NCBI GenBank assembly: GCA_002309615.1
Contig: DBXT01000061.1
Span: 505-63,202, forward strand
Direction of reading: 5' to 3'
From: Bacteroidales bacterium UBA1205
GTDB lineage: Bacteria > Bacteroidota > Bacteroidia > Bacteroidales > WCHB1-69
Length of the DNA: 62,698 nucleotides
Both the position numbers and the translations under genes were made by a program. The first letter of the stretch is position 1. Each line of letters begins with the position of its first letter. This document shows positions 1 through 9,341 of the stretch, piece after piece. The notes beneath the pieces were generated by a model. The model did no database searches. It was not told the origin of the DNA and saw only the letters and a list, made by a program, of their open reading frames with translations.

Positions 1-3000
1 GTATCAGCTACCATAAAGCAATCGCTGAATTCTATATCCTCGCAAGGAGCAATCACGTCTATCAAACGATAGTTGCCTGTAGCATCAAATCCCATATTGT
101 TGAATGTTACATGCTTGATATCACCTATATATGCCTCAACATATATTACATCTTTGGCATTACCTTGGTTGGTAATGGTGATAGTGTTGGTAGCACTTGC
201 TCCCGGAACCGGTGCAGTAAAGGAGAATTGGTCTTCAGCGTCGCTGGCAATCTCGATACGAACAGCGGAATCGATGCCGCAAATTTGCATTGCTTTAATA
301 GCACTTGCCAAACTGATAAAATCTTTATCATCCAATGCACTTACCACATAAGTTCCTTTCATCATAGGAGCACATCCGTAAACGTCTTTTGACAAAGTAT
401 CGTTTTCAGGATTTTGGTCTATGGTGTTGTTAGGATTAGATACATATACTTTAATAACAGCTTCACCGCTTTGAGCTATATATGAGCCGATGGTGATTTC
501 GTTAGAGGTTGCTCTCGGGCTCAACGAACCTGTCCATTGATAAGGAGTTTGTTGTACCCCGTCAAGTTCCCAACTGATGATAGCACTTGACAAAGCAGAA
601 GAACCTGAATTGTAAAGTTTAACTTTTACATCTACAGAGTCACCGGCGGTAACCACTTCTTGAGGAGAGGTGATTTCTGCCAAGGTCAAATCTATTGCCA
701 ATTGCATTACATGATAAGCACCCATACAAGTGGAAGTACCACGGGAGTTACCTTTAATATCATAAGGTACGCTTGCCAAAGTAGGACAAGAAATACCTAA
801 ACTATCCATCAATTCCAGACTATTGCTTTCATTCAAGAACATCGGCATTGCAATAACAGAATGAGCATCTTGTCCTGTTGCTGCTTGGAATGCTGACATA
901 GAAGATTTTGCACCGCCTACATAACCTACATAAGCACCGGTTTTGCTATAATAGTTGTTATAATCTATTGTAAGACCGTTTACTGCACTTGTGTTAGCTA
1001 TATAAATAGGATAATCTTGTGTACTTGTTTTGGTAATAATATTATTACGTTCTATGGTTGAATTGGTAGTAGAGGCTGACATGAATATACCGAACGAAAG
1101 GGTATCACCATCTATATAGATAGAATTGTGTACCACTTCAGCATGTACATTGTCACCAATGCTGATACCTTGACCTCCGGTGATTTTGATTTCATTGTTA
1201 ATCACTTTACCGCTACCATTAGCATTGAAAGAACTCAAGTGAATACCTTCCTTGCCATGTACGGCATAAGCTCTATTGTTGATTATATCACCGTTTACAT
1301 TATCAAAATAATAAGGGATAAACGCAATAGGAACTAAAAATGAAGCATCTCTTTGTTCTGCTATATTACCTTTGAAACTGCTGAAACTTGTATTGGTAAC
1401 ATATACATTGTACATATCGCAATACAATACCATATTGCTGTCAAAACGCACATTGGAACTTCCGTTTCCTAAGAAATAGAATCCGCAAGCGGAACCCATT
1501 ATAATATTGTTCACCATTCGTAAATTATTCATAGTAAATCCGCTATTGTAGAAACAGGTGAACTGTGTTGGAGCTGTTACTACCGAACTGAAACTATAAA
1601 TATTGTACAAACGGCATCCGGTAAATTCTATATTATTACAATTATTCTTTACATTTACACATTTTGCATAAGTGTAAGCACTTCCGGATACTGTTCCTGA
1701 GTATAATGTAATATTACGGAATGCTACATTATCTATACCTAATTCAACCACACCTTTATCGGTTTTTGCATCACCGTCGGTTTGAATTACCACATTGGCA
1801 TAGTTTCCAGTGGAAGATTCAAATATCAAGGTATCTTGTGAAGTCATACCTTTTATTGGAGTTGTCAATTCCAAGGTTTCTACATAGGTACCCGGTTGAA
1901 TGGATATGGTTACCGTACCATTGGCACCGCATAAGTCAATAGTGCTTAATGCTTCGTTGATACTTGCGAATGTACCGCCACGACCAACAGTAACTACACC
2001 TGATATAGGACCTGAACATATATAATCATTCACTTTAAGAGTATCATTGGTGTTGCAGGAGTCTCTTCCGGTATTCACCTGATGTACATAGGCTTCCAAT
2101 GTATTATAACCACTGGTGTAAGTAATGTTACCCAATGTTACATGAATGGTATCACCTGATAACAAACTTCCTGACCAGGAAACATTTGATTGGGCTACTC
2201 CGTTGAATTTCCAACCTATATTCAAAGAAGTGATAGGATTTATACCGGCATTACCCACTACTACAGATACTGTAGGAGTGTTTCCTGCTATTGAATCGGC
2301 AGACCATCCCATAAATTCTACCAAAGCGGCATCTATACTGCTCGGGTTCTTTCCGTATGCACCCATATTGGTGCTAAACAAACGTTGTTTGCCGTCAATA
2401 TCATAAACGATGGTGCCGTAAATAGGGCAATCCAAACCGGCAAAACTATTCAATGCAGCACTGGTGGTTACATCGGTATATTGAGGTGCTATTTTTACAG
2501 AATGAACATCGGTGGTAAGCACTGCAGATATAGCTGCCAGAGTTGTTTTAGCTCCACCTACATAGGCGATGTTGGTACCTGTGCTGTAATAATCATTATA
2601 ATCCACATAGGTATATGGTGCATTCAAATAGGTGGTGCTGCTGAAATAAATAGGATAAGAAGAAGTACCTACTGTATGACAGATATTATTTCTTACATTA
2701 TAATAGTTATTGGTAGTCATGCTGAAATATAAAGCTCTCGCCGAACTACCTGTTGCATAGACAGAATTGTTAATTACATCCACATGACTGGCATTGAAAT
2801 AAACACCATAATAGGAGCTTGAAGTATTGGCATATATTTCATTATTAGCAAACAAAGCGTGATTAAGCGTATCTCCCGTATAGGATATATACGCACAATA
2901 GAGAGTAGTATATGATTTTAATGCACGAACTCTGTTATTGGTGATTTCACCCAAATTATAGTAACTATAAATACCATACCAAGAGGTGCTTGCATTAGCA

Positions 3001-3960
3001 GAACGGGAAGTAATGGTGTTGGCATGCACTTTATAATTATTATAATAAGTATATAATGAATAATAATATGCATTGGTCAATATATTACTGTCTATGGTAA
3101 CGGTATTTCGTTGGGTTTGACTTGCACCATAGAGATAAACATTATAATAACCTCCGTCAACCTCATTGTTATTAATACGACAATTGGTAAGCACACCGGT
3201 TCCACTTGCTTTTCTTATACCATAATAGGAAGAAGAAGTGGTGGTGGGTAAACTAAGAATTTTATTATAGCTGATATTCACATTTTCGCATGATCCGGTA
3301 AAATATACGCCATGATATGCGCTATTGGTTTTTGCATCTATGGTAATATAGCTAATGGTAAGATTTTTAGTATTGTTTAATACCACTCCCGATTGAGCCG
3401 AAGCCGGTTTTAATATCACACTGTCGGCATCGTTAGCGGCCGATGTAACCGTGAGCCGGTAATTACCCATGGTACTGCCGAAATTGGAGAAATCCCATGT
3501 TCCGGTATAAGTACCCGATGTTAATGCAAAAGTTACGTCTGCAGAAGCTCCGCATGTTTGCAACAAATACAAAGCATCGGCAAGAGTGGGATAAGATGTA
3601 CCAGGGCCTACATTATACACACCTGCCATCGGGCCGGCACAGCCGAACAAGATGGTGGATACGGTATCATCGTAAGTGGTGGAATCATATACTCCATTAG
3701 GCGTATTCACCCATACCAAAATAGAATCGTATCCGTTAGCGGTAGGAATATAACTGCCCACTACTATGGTATCATTGAAATCTTCAGGCAAATTGCCTGT
3801 CCAAAGAGTATCACCTTGCGATACGCCGTTGATGCTCCAACCTATTTTAGCGGAAGTTAAATTCTTTAAACCCTTATTTTTTATCACTACCGTCACAGGA
3901 TTGGACACTCCGGAATGGATATCTAATTGTGTGGGGGTGGTGAGTTTATGCAATGCTACA
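1..3960 (-). repeat. Three protein-level linker plus beta-helix modules
   Basis: Within the giant surface protein, module 1 (about 3960-2400), module 2 (about 2360-735) and module 3 (about 705 to the edge) share one order: CARDB/Ig-like linker, then a Cys-containing joint (CAGPM, CSGPI and CAPMM in the three copies), then a 'G...(Y/F)..(L/I)..A(L/I)' opening and a long beta-helix. Modules 1 and 2 both close with a Cys-Pro, Tyr/Pro-Asp-Ile-(Asp/Lys)-Gly segment and 'MGAY'. The copies are diverged at DNA level, so this is ancient domain duplication rather than a recent DNA repeat. Confidence 0.7.
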
Positions 3961-5471
3961 GAATTGCTGTCGGTAGCGCCACCCATCATGGACACTCGCA
4001 TTACAGGACGGTTGGAATTAATACGACCTGAACTGTTGGGGAATGAACCGTCTTGATAAGTGGAAACAGAACTATTGGCTACTGTGGTACAGAAGAAATA
4101 AGCCATTCCACTATACACACCGTCATTGTTTTCCCAATATACTAATAAATTGTAACCTGCGGGAATTACAAACGGAGTGGTTAGTTTGATATTCATCCAA
4201 TTATAACCCGTTTGTACAGGTATAGAGCCCGACCATACCAAAGTGGCACCTTCTTTCACAGGATCCCAGTAATTGGCATCGGTAATGGAAATATCGTTAA
4301 CCAATTGGAAATAACATGTTTGGTTTTGTAAAACGGTCGGTCTGGTATAATTTTGTATTTTGAATGCTATATCGGTAATGGTACCGCCTATGGGCGAAAT
4401 TTCTGAACCCAAATATAGCGTACGCGACCATCCGTAATCGTAATTGGTGTTAAACGGAGCCACCGATTCTGTCAATGTGGTAGTGGTATCGCCACAATAA
4501 ACATAACCGCTGAAACCTCCCGCGGTGGGGTGTTTGATATAATAGCCCGATTTAATGGTGAGACTGTTGCCTACAGTATCGCTTCCTGTGATGCTATATA
4601 CCACATCGGTGCCATATACATATTGCGGAATAGTTGCTCTCCACAAGGTATCGCCGCTGATGTTTTGCATTACCAATGAATCGTTAACGGAAACATTGTT
4701 GAAAGTATGCGTAAAATGCAATACCGGAACGTTGATGCGTGCATTAGTATTACTTTTTACTTTTGCAGTGATATCATACGGACCGGTGGTGTAAACTGTA
4801 TCTCTATAAAAAGGAGATACAAATTCAACGGTAGGAGGCTTGATTTCGTAGGAAGATGCAGATATGATTACATCATCCAGCAACCACCCGTAGGAAAATT
4901 GTGTACCTACTACATGACCTCTTTTTAAGATAAACCGGAATTGAGCACGGTCAAATCCGACTTGATTGGTTAAATCAAAGGATTCTTGTTTCCACCAAGC
5001 TGCTGTCGGCACAACCAAACTATCTTGACCTTGCCAATCAGAATAACTATAGGCGTTAAAGCCGTTAGTGGAATAAACACCTGTTCCTTGATAAGAACTC
5101 ACCGGAATAGGTATCCACGCTCCTTGATTACCTAATGCATCCAAACGATACTCCACTCGGGCAATATCGCATGCAGACACTTTACATATTTGACTGAACG
5201 TCAAATGAACAAATTCATAAGACGAAAAGTCGTAAATAGGTGTAGTCAAAATGATGGAATCACCTAACGATGTAGGAACATTACCCAAATAGGCTTTAGG
5301 TGATGACACGTAATAGGCTGTATCCGCTGCCCATGTGGCACCCACAGCCGATGTTACGTTGAACGATATAGTGCTTCCATCAAAATTTTCACTGCCCACT
5401 ACTATGGCTTGGGCATTTGCTAATTGCAACAATAAGAATGTGCTACAAAAAAGCATCAAAATTTTTTTCAT
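1..5471 (-). CDS. Giant secreted modular beta-helix surface protein (3' end beyond window)
   Basis: The frame is open from ATG at 5471 to the left edge: 1823 codons with no stop, so the C-terminus is missing. Residues 1-22 form a signal peptide ending in LANAQA. Residues about 23-205 look like an adhesive jelly-roll domain, ending in a WLLDDV motif, followed by an Ig-like segment to about 310. From about residue 504 a long module repeats three times: a CARDB/Ig-like linker ('GW..NGV.Q....W.G'), a short Cys-Gly-Pro-Met-type joint, then an Asn-rich right-handed parallel beta-helix (NosD/pectate-lyase-like repeats rich in 'NN.I' and 'I..N.I'). The third module runs off the edge. Such proteins in Bacteroidota are usually exported by the T9SS and carry a C-terminal sorting domain, which cannot be seen here. 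A TATTTTTG box lies 73-80 bases upstream of the start. Substrate and function are unknown; an adhesin or surface polysaccharide-binding role is inference. Confidence 0.85.
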   Translation of the reverse strand, partial: MKKILMLFCSTFLLLQLANAQAIVVGSENFDGSTISFNVTSAVGATWAADTAYYVSSPKAYLGNVPTSLGDSIILTTPIYDFSSYEFVHLTFSQICKVSACDIARVEYRLDALGNQGAWIPIPVSSYQGTGVYSTNGFNAYSYSDWQGQDSLVVPTAAWWKQESFDLTNQVGFDRAQFRFILKRGHVVGTQFSYGWLLDDVIISASSYEIKPPTVEFVSPFYRDTVYTTGPYDITAKVKSNTNARINVPVLHFTHTFNNVSVNDSLVMQNISGDTLWRATIPQYVYGTDVVYSITGSDTVGNSLTIKSGYYIKHPTAGGFSGYVYCGDTTTTLTESVAPFNTNYDYGWSRTLYLGSEISPIGGTITDIAFKIQNYTRPTVLQNQTCYFQLVNDISITDANYWDPVKEGATLVWSGSIPVQTGYNWMNIKLTTPFVIPAGYNLLVYWENNDGVYSGMAYFFCTTVANSSVSTYQDGSFPNSSGRINSNRPVMRVSMMGGATDSNSVALHKLTTPTQLDIHSGVSNPVTVVIKNKGLKNLTSAKIGWSINGVSQGDTLWTGNLPEDFNDTIVVGSYIPTANGYDSILVWVNTPNGVYDSTTYDDTVSTILFGCAGPMAGVYNVGPGTSYPTLADALYLLQTCGASADVTFALTSGTYTGTWDFSNFGSTMGNYRLTVTSAANDADSVILKPASAQSGVVLNNTKNLTISYITIDAKTNSAYHGVYFTGSCENVNISYNKILSLPTTTSSSYYGIRKASGTGVLTNCRINNNEVDGGYYNVYLYGASQTQRNTVTIDSNILTNAYYYSLYTYYNNYKVHANTITSRSANASTSWYGIYSYYNLGEITNNRVRALKSYTTLYCAYISYTGDTLNHALFANNEIYANTSSSYYGVYFNASHVDVINNSVYATGSSARALYFSMTTNNYYNVRNNICHTVGTSSYPIYFSSTTYLNAPYTYVDYNDYYSTGTNIAYVGGAKTTLAAISAVLTTDVHSVKIAPQYTDVTTSAALNSFAGLDCPIYGTIVYDIDGKQRLFSTNMGAYGKNPSSIDAALVEFMGWSADSIAGNTPTVSVVVGNAGINPITSLNIGWKFNGVAQSNVSWSGSLLSGDTIHVTLGNITYTSGYNTLEAYVHQVNTGRDSCNTNDTLKVNDYICSGPISGVVTVGRGGTFASINEALSTIDLCGANGTVTISIQPGTYVETLELTTPIKGMTSQDTLIFESSTGNYANVVIQTDGDAKTDKGVVELGIDNVAFRNITLYSGTVSGSAYTYAKCVNVKNNCNNIEFTGCRLYNIYSFSSVVTAPTQFTCFYNSGFTMNNLRMVNNIIMGSACGFYFLGNGSSNVRFDSNMVLYCDMYNVYVTNTSFSSFKGNIAEQRDASFLVPIAFIPYYFDNVNGDIINNRAYAVHGKEGIHLSSFNANGSGKVINNEIKITGGQGISIGDNVHAEVVHNSIYIDGDTLSFGIFMSASTTNSTIERNNIITKTSTQDYPIYIANTSAVNGLTIDYNNYYSKTGAYVGYVGGAKSSMSAFQAATGQDAHSVIAMPMFLNESNSLELMDSLGISCPTLASVPYDIKGNSRGTSTCMGAYHVMQLAIDLTLAEITSPQEVVTAGDSVDVKVKLYNSGSSALSSAIISWELDGVQQTPYQWTGSLSPRATSNEITIGSYIAQSGEAVIKVYVSNPNNTIDQNPENDTLSKDVYGCAPMMKGTYVVSALDDKDFISLASAIKAMQICGIDSAVRIEIASDAEDQFSFTAPVPGASATNTITITNQGNAKDVIYVEAYIGDIKHVTFNNMGFDATGNYRLIDVIAPCEDIEFSDCFMVAD

Positions 5472-5900
5472 ACTATACGTATTTTATTATACCTACTCAC
5501 TTGCGGGCTTTTCGGCATACTCCACTTATTTTAATTATAAACGCAAAAATACTCATTAATATCTAATGATACACGTTTTATACCTATTTTTCTCATCATG
5601 TTTTTTCAACACTATAAAGTACATATAACATATATATATTCAATATGTTAATTGACGTTAATTTTTTTTATTAACATTTTTTTTCACAAGTAGGCAAATA
5701 TTGTGACTCACAACTTACGAAAAAATAATATTGCATACCCGCTTTCTCGGGAATACCATCACCATGCCGGTATTCATCCTTAAGAATAACGGGCCGTGAT
5801 AGCTCTTGTTGCTGCTGGCACTAGCAAAGAATTAATAATCAACTTATTTTATTTTAATTCATCACAGATAGTTTATTGCAGTTGTTATCTTCACATAATA
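5472..5900. other. Intergenic stretch, no gene seen
   Basis: This is 429 bases between the divergently read-out 5' end of the giant gene and the 3' end of the FAD dehydrogenase gene (both minus strand). It holds the TATTTTTG box at 5544-5551 and a short CCCG/CGGG inverted repeat near 5740-5755 with no T-run. The few short reading frames have no recognisable start context or composition. I see no RNA gene. Confidence 0.6.
5544..5551 (-). promoter_or_regulatory. Bacteroidota -7 box TATTTTTG for the giant surface gene
   Basis: The minus strand reads TATTTTTG, matching TAnnTTTG. Transcription would start near 5538 and give a leader of about 65-70 bases before the ATG at 5471. No clear -33 TTG was found. 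Confidence 0.55.
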
Positions 5901-7460
5901 TCACCTTTCACCGGCAATACCCATGGCTGTTGTCAAGCCGTCCAAGGCGGCACTCATAATACCGCCGGCGTAGCCGGCTCCTTCACCTATAGGATACACG
6001 CCTGATATAGTGCTTTCTCTATGCTCGTTTCTCAGTATTCTTACCGGAGAAGACGAGCGTGTTTCCACACCGGTGAGCACGGCATCGGGATGGGCGAAAC
6101 CGGGCATCCTTTTATTCAACAAGGGCAAAGCCTCTCTCAACGCCCTCACCACAAAAGTCGGCAGGCAGGATTCCAAATCACAAAACACCACCCCGTGAGG
6201 ATAGGACGGTTGCACACTGCGGGCACTGACGGCTACCTTGTTTTGGAGGAATTCTCCTACCAAATTGGCAGGAGCCCTATAATCGCCCCCCACGGCATAG
6301 GCGGCACGCTCATATCGGGCTTGAAAGTCCATTCCGTCTAAAGGACTGTCATGGTAATAATCTTCGGGAAGCACATTCACCAAAAGGGCTGCGTTGGCAT
6401 TTTCTTCATCACGGGCTTTACGGCTCATGCCATTGGTGACTATAGTGTCTTTTTCACTGGCGGAAGCCATCACCACACCTCCGGGGCACATACAAAAGGT
6501 ATATACGCTACGGTCGGCAAGGTGTACGGCTGCCTTGTAGGCGGCATTGGGCAGATAGGACGCGAAGTTTCCGTACTGCATTTTATTAATATATTGCTGC
6601 TTGTGTTCTATACGCACTCCCATGGAGTATGCCTTGGCTTGCATGGGCAAGCCCTTAGCATAGAGCATGCTGATGGTATCTCTTGCGGAATGTCCCAAAC
6701 ACAAAAGCAGATGCTGTGTGGTAAAGGTTTTGTTGTCGGAACAACGCACCGCTATGCTCCCGTCAGACTGAACTTGCATATCTTCAAAAAGGGTGTTAAA
6801 ATGAAATTCACCTCCCAAATCCATTATTTCCTGTCGTATGTTACGCACCACTTCGGCAAGGCGATCTGTGCCGATATGCGGAGTGGCGGAATAGGTGATA
6901 TCTTCATCAGCACCATGGGCAAAAAATTCTTGTAAGATAAAATCATTATAAGGAGAATGCAGGTTGGTGGTTAGCTTTCCATCGGAAAAAGCACCGGCAC
7001 CGCCCTCTCCGAACTGCACATTGGAACGGATGTTCAATATTTTTTTTTGCAGAAAGGCCTCCACCTCTTGTATGCGATGCTCTATGGTGCTGCCACGCTC
7101 TATCACTATAGGACGAGCCTTGCAGCGTGCCAGATACAGGGCGGCGAACATGCCGGCAGGACCAAAGCCCACCACCACAGGAGCATGAGAGTGTTTCCAC
7201 GGCATGTATTCAGGCATAACCTGCGGCTGATAAGGAAAAACATCAGCTTGCTTCAACAGATGGGGATATGGTTTGCTCAAGCGGACATATACCTGATAGT
7301 CATATACTATCTTCTTTTTATTTCGGGCATCCACCGAAGAGCGTATTATTCTGAACTGCTCCACATGCCCGGCTTGTAGATGATAGCGTTTTATCACCCA
7401 CTGCTTTAAATCCGCCTTCTTGTCTACAGGTATTCTAATGTTCGCTATTTTTATCTCCAT
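5901..7460 (-). CDS. FAD-dependent dehydrogenase, COG2509-like
   Basis: The 519-residue protein has an N-terminal domain of about 85 residues (basic, alpha/beta), then an FAD-binding Rossmann motif GFGPAG at residues 98-103. An FAD-contact segment 'GEGGAGAFSDGKL' lies mid-protein, and the C-terminal 'GEGAGYAGGI.SAA.DG' typical of FAD dehydrogenases closes it. Length and order match the uncharacterised COG2509 dehydrogenases found across bacteria; the physiological substrate is unknown. It is cytoplasmic: no signal peptide. Its ATG at 7460 lies 26 bases inside the 3' end of the upstream HI0933-like gene, so the two are co-transcribed and probably translationally coupled. A function linked to that second flavoprotein is inference. 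Confidence 0.85.
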   Translation of the reverse strand: MEIKIANIRIPVDKKADLKQWVIKRYHLQAGHVEQFRIIRSSVDARNKKKIVYDYQVYVRLSKPYPHLLKQADVFPYQPQVMPEYMPWKHSHAPVVVGFGPAGMFAALYLARCKARPIVIERGSTIEHRIQEVEAFLQKKILNIRSNVQFGEGGAGAFSDGKLTTNLHSPYNDFILQEFFAHGADEDITYSATPHIGTDRLAEVVRNIRQEIMDLGGEFHFNTLFEDMQVQSDGSIAVRCSDNKTFTTQHLLLCLGHSARDTISMLYAKGLPMQAKAYSMGVRIEHKQQYINKMQYGNFASYLPNAAYKAAVHLADRSVYTFCMCPGGVVMASASEKDTIVTNGMSRKARDEENANAALLVNVLPEDYYHDSPLDGMDFQARYERAAYAVGGDYRAPANLVGEFLQNKVAVSARSVQPSYPHGVVFCDLESCLPTFVVRALREALPLLNKRMPGFAHPDAVLTGVETRSSSPVRILRNEHRESTISGVYPIGEGAGYAGGIMSAALDGLTTAMGIAGER

Positions 7461-8562
7461 ATACTATATTTTGTGCCACCGTGTAAGCACTTGCAAAGGC
7501 AAAAAACAGATTATATCCTCCACAAACGCCGTCTATATCCAACATTTCGCCTATGGCATATAAATGAGGGTATGCTTTCAATTCAAAATCAGCGGTAAGT
7601 TCTTCTGTATCAATACCGCCCGTGCATACTTGGGCAAATTCATAATCGTATGGTTCCTCTATGTCCATGCGATAATTCTGTACATCAATATGTTGTTTGC
7701 AATATAGCTCATTTATTTTCGGATGCACCACTCCGCACAAAGAAGCATGCTGTTGCAGATATTGTTGTATATCAAAACGTTCGTCGTAATACAAGAAATT
7801 AACCATAAGATAACAACCATTTTTATTCTTCAACCTGTTGTAAATGGCAGAAGCATTGAGGATAACTATGCCCGACACCCCGTCTTCTTTGAATGTAAGT
7901 TCTCCTCTTTCTTCAAATAGTAATGTTTTGCCCTGCCATAGTTTCACCACCGCTCTTGTGCGACAGCCATGCAGCATGGCAGGATAATGTTTGATTTTAA
8001 AACCTGTCAAAGAAGGCTTATAGGCATTAATTTTGATATCCAAACAAGATAGATAGTCGTTATACCCCGCTCTATTTTTGCGTATCATGCCGGCAGGGGT
8101 ACCGGTGGCAAGCACAAGTCGGTCAAAAAACATATCCACTCCGCCGACATGCCATCCGGAAGATCGGTATTCCAATGTTTTTACTTCGGTTTCGGTAAGT
8201 ATGTGCACATTGTTCTTCATGTTGGCATATAGCACCTCCACCACTGCAGGAGCATATAAAGAAGCGGGATATATCCGTCCTTCTTCATCCGTAACGGTAG
8301 CAAGGCCCATATCATGGAATGCCTGCAACACTTTATTACCGTCTACCTGCTGCAACAATTTATTGACAAAAGCAGCATTGTTATAGCAGTCTCCACTGAT
8401 ATGAGCATTGAGCAGGTTGGCTTTACCGCCTCCCGAAGCTTTGAGTTTGGTGCCTGTTTTGGTGCTTTTCTCCAACACATATATTTGCAACTGCGGATGC
8501 TTGCTCAACAAAGCAGCTAAAAACAACCCCGCTGCACCCGCTCCTACTATCGCTATTTTCAC
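7435..8562 (-). CDS. HI0933/YhiN-family NAD(P)/FAD-dependent oxidoreductase
   Basis: A flavoprotein of 375 residues if started at the GTG at 8562. The Rossmann motif GAGAAG is at the very N-terminus, followed by 'SGGGKANLLN', the counterpart of the SGGGRCN motif of the HI0933 (BaiN/YhiN) family. The C-terminal 'D.DG.CGGYN...A...A' matches the family's closing FAD motif. An in-frame ATG lies at 8595, but it sits 5' of or inside the promoter box TATCTTTG (8584-8591) and would add 11 Lys-rich residues before the Rossmann strand. The GTG gives the canonical 'MKIAIVGAGAAG' start, about 21 bases after the box. The gene overlaps the next FAD gene by 26 bases. Its reaction is not known; cytoplasmic. 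Confidence 0.8.
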   Translation of the reverse strand: MKIAIVGAGAAGLFLAALLSKHPQLQIYVLEKSTKTGTKLKASGGGKANLLNAHISGDCYNNAAFVNKLLQQVDGNKVLQAFHDMGLATVTDEEGRIYPASLYAPAVVEVLYANMKNNVHILTETEVKTLEYRSSGWHVGGVDMFFDRLVLATGTPAGMIRKNRAGYNDYLSCLDIKINAYKPSLTGFKIKHYPAMLHGCRTRAVVKLWQGKTLLFEERGELTFKEDGVSGIVILNASAIYNRLKNKNGCYLMVNFLYYDERFDIQQYLQQHASLCGVVHPKINELYCKQHIDVQNYRMDIEEPYDYEFAQVCTGGIDTEELTADFELKAYPHLYAIGEMLDIDGVCGGYNLFFAFASAYTVAQNIVYGDKNSEH

Positions 8563-8583
8563 CTTGATTTTTTTTTGTTTGTG

Positions 8584-8591
8584 CAAAGATA
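8584..8591 (-). promoter_or_regulatory. -7 box TATCTTTG for the flavoprotein pair
   Basis: A perfect TAnnTTTG match on the minus strand. Because it overlaps the upstream in-frame ATG at 8593-8595, it argues for translation from the GTG at 8560-8562. Predicted transcription start about 8577-8579. Confidence 0.65.
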
Positions 8592-8595
8592 GCAT

Positions 8596-8900
8596 TTTAT
8601 ATTATTATTGCACGCCTTAAACACGTAATAAAAAAACATTTTTAGAAAAATTTGTCAAGCAGTGACATTAAAAAGGCGGAAAAAAAAGATGCCGTGTGAA
8701 ATAGGAGATATATGCTGTTTCGTCTGTTCAAATCCATTCACCGTTACGCAATCAAAATCATGTAACATTCCTAAGGCACAACGGTTTTTTTATTCCCGAT
8801 GGGCAAAATGCGAGTAAGCATTTTCTCTGAATTTATATTTTTTCTCTTTGTAATATTTCAAATAAAAATGATACCTTTGCCAATTAGATAAAAATATGTT
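8596..8900. other. Divergent intergenic region, promoters only
   Basis: 305 AT-rich bases between the minus-strand flavoprotein operon and the plus-strand TonB-domain gene. The boxes for both directions lie at its edges (8584-8591 minus, 8872-8879 plus). I see no hairpin with a T-run and no convincing small gene in between. Confidence 0.6.
8872..8879 (+). promoter_or_regulatory. -7 box TACCTTTG for the TonB-domain gene
   Basis: A match to TAnnTTTG, 21 bases before the ATG at 8901. Confidence 0.6.
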
Positions 8901-9341
8901 ATGCATTCAAGATATATTTATATAATAATGATGTCGTTGTTCTTGCTTGCCTACGGGGAAAGCAAGGCTCAAACCAACACTTCCGTCACCGATACCGTAT
9001 GCAAACATCCGGCTACGCTACCGCAATATTACGGAGGCTATGATGAACTGCTGAATTATCTTTACAACAATATCCGTCTGCCACAAGATAGCAGCCGTGG
9101 TTTGGTAATAGCGGAATTTATTATAGAAAAAGACGGTTCTACCACTAATATTAAAATATTGCGTTCCGGCACCGAAGAGATGAACAATGAGGTAATACGT
9201 TTGTTGAGCAATATGCCTCGCTGGGAGCCGGCATACGATGCGAACAACCAACCTGTCAGGGCAAAAATGGCATTTCCCGTGGAATTCAGATACACGCCCT
9301 ATACCCCTATCAAACACAAAGCAAAGCATAAACGCAAATAA
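8901..9341 (+). CDS. Small secreted TonB C-terminal-domain protein
   Basis: 146 residues. Residues 1-24 form a hydrophobic signal sequence ending SKAQ. The rest is a TonB C-terminal fold: 'GLVIAEFIIEKDG', 'I.ILRS', 'L...MPRWEPA...NQPVRA....PV.F', ending in a Lys/His-rich tail. In TonB this domain touches TonB-dependent receptors. Here there is neither the Pro-rich periplasmic spacer nor an ExbB/ExbD neighbour, and the signal may be cleaved, so it is either a very short anchored TonB or a free periplasmic/outer-membrane-associated domain. ATG 8901 was chosen from the promoter spacing; an ATG at 8896 is out of frame. It stands alone, 384 bases before typA. The family call is firm; the role is not. 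Confidence 0.8.
   Translation: MHSRYIYIIMMSLFLLAYGESKAQTNTSVTDTVCKHPATLPQYYGGYDELLNYLYNNIRLPQDSSRGLVIAEFIIEKDGSTTNIKILRSGTEEMNNEVIRLLSNMPRWEPAYDANNQPVRAKMAFPVEFRYTPYTPIKHKAKHKRK

Noticed and set aside
6351..6935. Plus-strand frame of 194 codons
   Set aside because: Antisense to the COG2509 dehydrogenase, His/Gly-rich composition, no domain.
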